Assembly: GCA_037176725.1 (NCBI GenBank)
Contig: JAZBRS010000075.1
Location: forward strand, 70,806,001 to 70,870,000
From: Posidonia oceanica
Lineage: Eukaryota > Streptophyta > Magnoliopsida > Alismatales > Posidoniaceae
Direction of reading: 5' to 3'
DNA: 64,000 nucleotides
Shown: positions 57,111 to 64,000 of the stretch, piece after piece
Layout: every line of letters starts with the position of its first letter
How positions within the stretch are numbered: the first letter of the stretch is position 1
Program-made: the position numbers and the translations under genes
Notes under the pieces: generated by a model
Databases searched by the model: none
Told to the model about the DNA's origin: nothing
The model's input: only the letters and a program-made list of their open reading frames with translations

Positions 57111-58015
57111 TACTAGGCCAAGAAGCAGAGGCAAATGTGATATACCTGCCGCACCAGTTCAGCATGCGAGAGAAGCTGACCCGTGCCGAAAAAGGCAAGA
57201 ATGTCGTATCTATGGTCGAGCTAAGGGACAAGTGGGCCAGGCCTAGGCTATTTCACAAGACGAAGGAACCCTCCAAAAGCAAAAGACCATCCATGAATGT
57301 GGGATGGGAGATCATGAGGAGAATTGGCTACAAGAAAGGCCAGGGCTTAGGCCCAGAAGGAAAGGGAATGAAGGAGCCAGTGAAAACCTATGACAGAGAA
57401 GGAAGGGGAGGACTCGGTTTCGACCAGTTCCCCAACGGAATACCATTACAGTTGAATCTACAAGGACATTTTACCAGTGTAGGGATCTTCGACCCGAATT
57501 CATCCCCCTAGGAAATATTATTTTGGCGCAATCAACCAAACACACTCTCCAAAGTGCAGAGGACACAGCCGACGTAAACATTTCCGGCTTATTCCAAACA
57601 CTTGAATTGCTAGCAGAGCCTCACGAAGCTCAGACTGCAGATGAGTTGCCAGCAGAGCCACACGAAGGTCAGTGCAACATCGCCGCCACCACTGTTAGGC
57701 TCACCGGCCCCCGAACCTCCGGATTGGCCACCTCTTTCTTCTTCTCCCTCTTCTTCCGGCACCGCCGCTTCCAAGCCTCCGCCTCCTCCAGCTCCGGACA
57801 TCTCTTCCTCTTTGGAGCAAAGGCCGGGGCAAACTCTACGCAAGTCACAACGACTCGTAGACAGGATCCGCCGCCTCACGGCCGATCTTTCTGAAGGTCT
57901 GCAGCCTCAAAGACCTGAAGTTGACCCCGATCCAGGGGCCCACCATGAGCTTCTCGAAGATGATGGGAACGTCGACCATGACGAGCCCGCCGAGAAAGGC
58001 TCCTACCTCTACTGA
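57111..58015 (+). pseudogene. G-patch domain and Pro-rich linker of Y4
   Basis: NVGWEIMRRIGYKKGQGLGP followed by EGKGMKEP and GGLGFDQFP near 57295-57430 is a clear G-patch. A stop at 57509-57511 interrupts it. A Pro/Ser-rich stretch (57641-58015) follows in the same frame and ends in TGA. Pol restarts in another frame nearby. Confidence 0.78.
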
Positions 58016-59400
58016 TGGAGGTAACTCTAGGGGCATCCCCCTAGATGCTGTAAATAAAACTTTGTTTAATTATGTATTCTTTTCTTTTCCTAGGAATAAA
58101 AGTAATTTACTTTCTATTTTCAATAAGGGAGAGGATCACCATGTTAGTTCTAGCAGCTGGCGGTCAACCTCGACCACCGCTTCCAAAACTGTGCATGTGT
58201 GTCAATACATGGAGGCATTGCCTCAGGAGCTGGCTACTGTTAACATGGTCTTCCTAGTAGAAGAATTTGATCGGTTTGGGAAGTATGCAGGAATAGAAGC
58301 ATATGAGTTGGTTAGCTGCAATGATGAGGATGAAGATCAAGAGGCCGACTCAAACCTCCTTAAGCACCTCATGGACAAATATGATGAGGAAACCAAGGTA
58401 GTTGAAGAGGATATCGTGGAGGTCAATCTGGGAACCATCGAAGAGCCAAAATCAATACTCATAAGTGCAAGCTTGAGCCCAAAAGAGCGGGAGGAATTGG
58501 TCCAAATCTTGAAAGAATTTGTGGATGTACTGGCTTTCAAGTATGAGGATATGCCTGGTCTACAATCAGCCCTAGTGGAACACCTGCTTCCACTAAACCC
58601 TTCAAGCAGAAGTTGAGGCGACTAAGGCCGGAACTCGCCCTCAAAGTCAAAGAAGAAATTGACAAGCTCCATTAAGCAAATTTCATTAGGGTGGTTGTGT
58701 ACGCCACTTGGGTCTCAAATATAGTACCAGTGGCGAAAATGGATGGGAAAGTTCGGGTTTGCATTGACTAACGCAACCTCAACGCTGCCTGTCCCAAAGA
58801 TAACTTCCCTTTGCCACATATTGACTTGCTAGTGGACAATACAGTCGGACTTGAGATGCTATCTTTCATGGATGGTTTCTCCGGTTACAATCAGATTAAG
58901 CTAGCAGAGGAGGACCAAGAGAAGACATCATTCATCACACCATGGGGGACATACTGCTATGTAGTCATGCCATTCGGCTTCAAGAACGCCGGCGCAACAT
59001 ATCAGAGAGGAATGATGGCCATCTTCCACGACATGATGCATGATTGCATGGAAGTGTATGTTGACGATATCTTGGTCAAATCAAGAACAAGGGAGGCACA
59101 CTATGAGGCGCTAAGAAGAGTACTGAGCAGAGCAAGGCACTATCAGCTAAAAATGAACCCAAAGAAATGTGTGTTTGGGGTAACTGCTGGGAAGCTACTG
59201 GGCTTCATTATCAGCAAAAGTAGAATCGAAGTGGACCCACAGAAGGCTAGAGCAATAGCATAGATGCCTCCACCCCGAAACATCAAGGAACTCAGGGGAC
59301 TTATCGGCTGCTTACAGTTCATCAGGAGATTCATCTCACAACACACAGATCGATGTAAGCCGTTTTATGAGTTATTGAAAGGGGGAATTTGCCTGGGATG
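57921..59400 (+). pseudogene. pol: Reverse transcriptase of Y4
   Basis: The first piece (57921-58616) ends with YEDMPGLQSALVEHLLPLNP. A frameshift near 58600 leads to LRRLRPELALKVKEEIDKLH. Then stops at about 58674 and 58769 precede DGFSGYNQIKLAEEDQEKTS, PWGTYCYVVMPFGFKNAGAT and the YVDD motif (VYVDDILV, about 59060), then LLGFIISKSRIEVDP. The stop at 59261 and a frameshift near 59385 break the end. Confidence 0.88.
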
Positions 59401-60460
59401 AGAAATGAAAGAAAGCTTTTGATGAATTCAAAGCATACCTCATGAACCCCCCAGTCTTGTTAGCACCCATGTCAGGGAAGCCTTTGCTACTCTATGTGGC
59501 AGTCACTGCATCATCAATAGGGGTAGTGCTAGCTCAACATGATGAGGATGGGAAGAAGGAAAAAGCTATCTACTATCTGAGTAGAACTTTCCTTTGGTAA
59601 TGAAGAGAAGTATACAGCCATAGAAAAGCACTGCTTGGCCTTGGTATAGGCATCTCAAAAGCTGAGACACTACTTCCTAGCCCATAAAGTCTGTTACATC
59701 GCTAAGATAGACCTAATCAAGTATATGTTCGAAAAGCCAGTTCTCTCTGGAAGATTGGCAAGGTGGCAACTCCTTCTCACTGAATTCGACTTGCAATATG
59801 TGTCCCAAAAGGCAGTCAAGGGGCAAGCCATTGCAGATCACCTGGCAGAATTACCAATAGAGGATTATCAACCAGTCTGAACAGACTTCCGCGATGAGGA
59901 AATACTGGAAATACAAGCTACCGAGTCTCCCACTCGACAATGGACAATAGAGGATTATCAACCAGTCTGAACAGACTTCCGCGATGAGGAAATACTGGAA
60001 ATACAAGCTACCGAGTCTCCCACTTGACAATGGACTCTCTACTTTGATGGAGCACTCAACAGACAAGGGGCAAGCATTGGAGTAGCGCTTCTCAATCCGG
60101 AAGGAGTCCTCATTCCTCGAGCTGTACAGTTAAACTTCGCCGTAAATACCAATAATTTGCAGAATACGAGGCCTTGATCCTCGGACTACGCCTAGCACTG
60201 GAGCTAGGGGTAAAGCAGTTGAAACTCATTGGAGACTCCCAATTGGTTCTAAGACAAATTCTGAACAAGTATAGAACCCTTAACCCAAGGCTAGAAGAAT
60301 ACAAAGGCATTGCACACTTCCTATTGGCGCGGTTTCAGCAAGTGGTGTATGTCCACACCCTCCGGAGTCATAACCTACTAGCGGATGCTCTCGCTTCGCT
60401 GGCTTCCTCAATCGAGTTCCCCATCAATATCTGGGAGCAAACAATAATGATTTAGCAACA
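59401..60460 (+). pseudogene. Degenerate RNase H plus second RNase H of Y4
   Basis: First domain: LLYVAVTASSIGVVLAQHDE, where the first catalytic Asp is lost, then a small frameshift near 59597 and GRLARWQLLLTEFDLQ. The second domain begins near 60030 (YFDGALNRQGASIGVALL), has a frameshift near 60155, then AEYEALILGLRLALEL and LKLIGDSQLVLRQIL. Same two-domain layout as X2. Confidence 0.85.
59855..60034 (+). repeat. 90-bp tandem duplication inside Y4 RNase H linker
   Basis: Two copies, 59855-59944 and 59945-60034, adjacent and in frame (30 codons). They differ at one place I can see: CCCACTCGACAATGG in copy 1 and CCCACTTGACAATGG in copy 2, so a CGA codon became TGA. Confidence 0.92.
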
Positions 60461-61809
60461 CGGGATGCCTGCCATTGACTCAACTGAGCCATAGGCCGTG
60501 GAGCTTAGACAGAAAGCTGGACAATCAAAGGTAGGCACGTTTGAAGTTTGCTACGACATAGAGGATGATGGGAACCCATGATTCTTTGACATCCAGAACT
60601 ACATTCAAGACGGGATCATCCTCGACTAGGCAACTTCACAAGACAAAGAGGCAGTTCGGAGGATGGCCACAAGATATTTCATGAGAGTTGGGGTCCTTTT
60701 CAAAAGGTCTTTCAATGGAATAGAGCTGCGTTGTGTCACTTATGAGGAGGTTGAAGTTATCATTGGAGAAATCCATGAAGGCATATGTGGAGGGCACATC
60801 AGCTCTCAATTCATGTTAAAAATGATACTGCGCAGAGGGTACTACTGGCCCACAATGGAGGCAGATTGCGCAAACAAGGTGAGAAGGTGCAGGCAGTGCC
60901 AGAACCATGCAGACAGAATACATGCACCAGCATCAGAGTTGAATCCGACTCAAATGGTGTGGCCCTTCTCTATGCGGGCATTTGATGTCGTAGGACCATT
61001 CGACACCGAAAAGTAGAATCGGTTCATCCTCACAGCCATTGAGTACTTCACTAAATGGGCTGAAGCAGAAGCGTTCTCTGAAATCAAAGCTTCAAATCTT
61101 TGCAAGTTCGTGCGGAAGAATATTCTCTAAAGGTTCGGGATTCCAAAGAAATTAGTAGCAGACAATGGTGCAATCTTCGTATCCCAAGACTTCAAAAAGT
61201 TCTGTAAGAAGTTTAAGATTGAATTGCATCATTCATCACCATATTACCTCTTGGGTAATGGGCAAGCTGAAGCTACTAATAAAATGTTAATCCGAATCCT
61301 TAAGAAAACGGTAGGAGGAACCAAGGGACATGACTGGACAGATAAGCTAATTGATGGGCCTATCGAACCTCCATAAGAACGCCTATGGGCCAAACCCCGT
61401 ATGCGCTTACTTATGGTATGGAGATGGTAGTCCCATTTGAGGTCATGGTCCCCTCATCCAAGATACACCTCGACGATGAGATAACTGCCGAGGATAAGAG
61501 GCAATTAATAAGTCTACAGTTGGATTTGCTAGATGAGAAGCTGTTGCAAGCAGCTGAGCATGCACGCCTCTACCAAGAATGACTTGCAACAGCATATAAG
61601 AAGAAAGTAATTGAACGTAAATTCAATGTTGGTGAATGGGTGCTTAAGGAAATCCTTCCTCACAAGCATGGGAAACTGAGACCGAATTGGGAAGGACTAT
61701 ACTTGGTGGTTGAGGCATATCCGGGCAATGCCTATTGTTTGGCCAGAGAGGATGGCACTAGGCTTGAATATCCCTGGAATGCACTACACCTCAAAAGGTA
61801 CTACCCTTG
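60461..61809 (+). pseudogene. int: Integrase of Y4
   Basis: The zinc-binding domain is intact (HEGICGGHISSQFM, RCRQCQ, about 60775-60905). Core: RAFDVVGP, LVADNGAIF and NGQAEATNK give D, D and E. Stops occur near 60578, 60628, 61015, 61128 and 61580; a frameshift near 61355-61385 precedes MGQTPYALTYGMEMVVPFEV. It ends KLRPNWEGLYLVV and LHLKRYYP with TGA at 61807-61809. Confidence 0.9.
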
Positions 61810-63024
61810 ACATGCACACTGAGCCGTTAGACTACCCGTGCTTAAGGGCCTACTGCTGTTGAAGCCTAGGGATCATGCCTTAGCCTCACTCCACAAACAC
61901 TTCGTGGGAGAAGGAAAGGAAATGGTCCCACACTGAGATAGAGGCAAATCATAAGGAGCCCCCTCCCAGTTCATGAATAACAAGTCCACACACATCCCTG
62001 GAGTCAGACACGTTACCCTAGTACAAATCGGGTAGGCGTCTAAGGCCAAAACCTAGAAGTGCAAAAAAGAGGGGAGTGCACCAAATAAAAGAGTGTCTCG
62101 GTTCATCAAGGAATGAGTATCCATTGACCGAGCACTCAGAAGGGGTGAGACTACTTGCCAAAGTACCCAGAAAAGAAAGCAAAAAGGGTCAAAAAAGAAG
62201 GCAGCAAAGAAGCTGTCCATGTGCAAGAAAAGAAAGAGAATGGAAAAAACGGCAGCAAAGAAACTGTCCAAGAGTCAAAACTGAAAAGCTGGGGAATACT
62301 AAGGACAGTAGGAATCCAGCTTGAACTAGGAGGGGTATAGGCTTCAAATCTTCAACCAACATCTTAGGGTAGGAAATGGACTTTCCTTCCACCCACGTCC
62401 CGCACCGTACACATTAGAGGCAAGGGGCAGAGGCCTAGGTCTAGGGGTAGTTAGGTGCCAAAGCAAGAATGAGGTATTTTCTGACTCTGAGATGCACAAG
62501 GGACCAAACTGTCAAGGTTTTTGGGTCATGAGGTCCCCAGTTTCCCAACTTCTCAGAGGATTCTTTGTCTCCCATAAAATCAAAAATAAAAAAAAAATGA
62601 TAAAATCAAAAATCCAAAAAAATGATAAAATTAAAAAATCTAAAAAAATGATAAAATAAAAAATCCAAAAAAATGATAAAACCAAAAATCCAAAAAAAAA
62701 TGATAGTGAGTAGGGTAAAATCTACCCAACCAACATCACCTCATGAAATTGATAACAAGTAAGGCCGATGATATAAAATCTAGGGCACTAGTGACTTCAC
62801 GTCGCGTTTTGATCACTCCTATTCAGGACGGTCACTTGGTACTCGCTTGCGAGTCGATACCATGTTTATGTAGACAACAAATTTGAGGCCAGATTTATTA
62901 TCTTCCATCTAAGTTTATTTCAAGCAATATATGTACATATTTATTATTTTTTGGACTAGGGGCAAGGGGCACCCTAGATGGTCTAATATGATTTTGTTCA
63001 AGTTTTTCTGCAGAAAACTACTGA
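61810..63024 (+). other. 3' noncoding region of Y4
   Basis: Matches Y2 in reverse. It includes hairpin words at 62200-62217 and 62251-62268 and an A-rich spacer (62580-62705). No gene. Confidence 0.7.
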
Positions 63025-63305
63025 TATATGTTGGACGTTTCCAAGACTTGCGTCATACATTGAACGCAATTACCTTTGGTGTCCAACGTAGCAAAAAAAA
63101 GAAAAAAATAAATAAGAGTTTATTGGACGCAATCTGTTCTTGCGTCATACATTTGACGCAACCTATTCTGGCGTTCAACGCAGCAAAAAAAAATAAAAAT
63201 AAAATAAAAAATAAAATAAAATAAATAAATAAGAGTTGTTGGACGCAATCTGTTCTAGCGTCTTATGTTAGACGTATAGGCATTTGCGTCCAACGTTTTT
63301 CAGCA
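63025..63305 (+). repeat. Inverted GCGTCCAAC/GTTGGACGC repeats in Y4 3' region
   Basis: Several units carry GACGCAA or GTTGGACGC and their complements. A perfect 7-bp hairpin (GACGCAA/TTGCGTC) is at 63126-63132/63140-63146. A 10-bp long-range pair (GTTGGACGCA/TGCGTCCAAC) spans about 63238-63297. A-rich runs separate the units. Confidence 0.75.
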
Positions 63306-63479
63306 ACTTAAGTTGCCGAACTTTGCTCATGGCCCTTCAAATCCGTGGACAAATTGCCAAACCAATTTGTTCAAATTCCAGAGGTTTCTAGAAGTTAGAA
63401 TGCACATGGAGCTGAGGCCATCATGATTTTCGAGAATCCCGGATCACCACCAGGTCAACAAAGCGAAGCCGAAGAAGTA

Positions 63480-63660
63480 TCCTTTTATTCCCTTGGGCAA
63501 CCCCCTTGGCGTGTTTTATTTCAGTTTTTGCCTTGGGCAACCCCTTTGGCGTGTTTTATTACAGTTTTTTCCTTGGGCAACCCCCTCGACGATGTTTTAG
63601 TTCAGTTTTGCCTTGGGCAACCCCCTCGGCGAGTCTTTTAAATTACAGTTCTATCCCTTT
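63480..63660 (+). repeat. 41-bp tandem repeat in Y4 3' region, four to five copies
   Basis: Unit CCTTGGGCAACCCCCTTGGC followed by GTGTTTTATT(A/T)CAGTTTT; the reverse complement of the Y2 array at 25335-25860. Confidence 0.9.
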
Positions 63661-64000
63661 GACCAACACCCGGAGGTCAATCCTTGAGTGTTGGATAAAT
63701 CGAACTCAATCCTTGAGTGTTGGACAAATCCAGCTCAATCCTTGAGTGTTGGATAAATCTAGCTCAATCCTTGAGTGTTGGACAAATCCAGCTCAATCCT
63801 TGAGTGTTGGAAAAATCCAGCTCAATCCTTGGGTGTTGGATAAATCAGCTCAATCCTTGAGTGTTGGATAAATCCAGCTCACTCCTTTAGTGTTGGATAA
63901 ATCTAGCTCAATTCTTGAGTATTGAATGATCCAGCTCAATCCTTGAGTGTTGGAAGATCCAGTTCAATTTTTAAGTGTTGGATGTCTGATCCAGCTCATT
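63661..64000 (+). repeat. 29-bp tandem repeat at window end, about 11 copies
   Basis: Unit CTCAATCCTTGAGTGTTGGA followed by (T/C)AAATCCAG, spaced 24-35 bp, running off the right edge. The last bases before the edge (GTGTTGGATG then CTGATC) match the Y2 sequence at the X1 junction (25301-25323, reversed), so Y2 has the same array. Confidence 0.9.

Larger units (their letters stand above)
50637..64000 (+). mobile_element. Family Y Tat-lineage retrotransposon (Y4), 3' end beyond window
   Basis: 5' LTR, primer site, leader, gag, two protease domains, G-patch, RT, two RNase H domains, integrase and the 3' noncoding region with two tandem arrays. GCCAC (50632-50636) is the likely target duplication. 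Many in-frame stops and several frameshifts show that it is dead. Its 3' LTR lies to the right. Confidence 0.88.

Noticed and set aside
63661..64000. CTCAA-TCC-TTGAG mini-hairpin in the 29-bp repeat, considered as another covarying hairpin
   Set aside because: Variant units change one arm only, so the pairing is not kept.

Overview
This window looks like intergenic DNA from a large, repeat-rich flowering-plant genome. I see no host gene that is clearly outside a transposable element. Almost every base can be assigned to nested Ty3/gypsy LTR retrotransposons of the Tat/Ogre lineage, plus one LINE fragment. The clade call rests on: gag knuckles of the form C-x2-H-x4-H-x4-C; polyproteins with a degenerate RNase H followed by a second, complete RNase H; very long LTRs; LTR tips of the form TGTNGAYACCCCAT; and long repeat-rich 3' regions that carry extra ORFs. 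I do not call a species. || Layout from left to right. (1) Positions 1-21492: an Ogre-like element on the + strand. Its 5' LTR enters from the left, so only 1,959 bp are visible. The 3' LTR is complete at 5,981 bp. Between them are a gag-protease ORF, a G-patch-like/low-complexity ORF, an integrase with no reverse transcriptase or RNase H, a sense-strand plant mobile domain (PMD) ORF, and 2.7 kb of tandem hairpin-forming repeats. I found two differences between the LTRs over the shared 1,959 bp, so the copy is young. (2) 21493-25300: the 3' end of a family X element (X1), interrupted by element 1. (3) 25301-about 31398: a family Y element on the - strand (Y2), interrupted by X1. It has gag and a Pro/Met/Glu repeat ORF, but most of pol is missing. 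(4) About 31399-32315: the 5' part of a LINE with an ORF1 DUF4283 domain. (5) 32316-33088: the start of another LTR (element C). (6) 33089-50636: a second family X element (X2) with 5' LTR, gag, two protease domains, G-patch, RT, two RNase H domains, integrase and an antisense multi-exon PMD gene. (7) 50637-64000: a second family Y element (Y4), inserted into X2 and running off the right edge. || Working parts. Each element has the usual retrotransposon logic: promoter and TATA box in the LTR, a tRNA primer site just after the 5' LTR, gag for the particle, protease for maturation, RT/RNase H for cDNA synthesis and integrase for insertion. X2 and Y4 encode all enzymes but are disabled by stops and frameshifts. 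Element 1 and Y2 have lost RT and must depend on helpers. || The most interesting signals are: (a) an array of short hairpins in element 1 whose stem bases change in compensated pairs; (b) comparable covarying hairpins in families X and Y; (c) two tandem retropepsin-like domains per polyprotein in X2 and Y4; (d) PMD genes carried in sense by one element and in antisense, with intact splice sites, by another; and (e) two independent RT-less derivatives in which low-complexity protein sequence adjoins the deletion.
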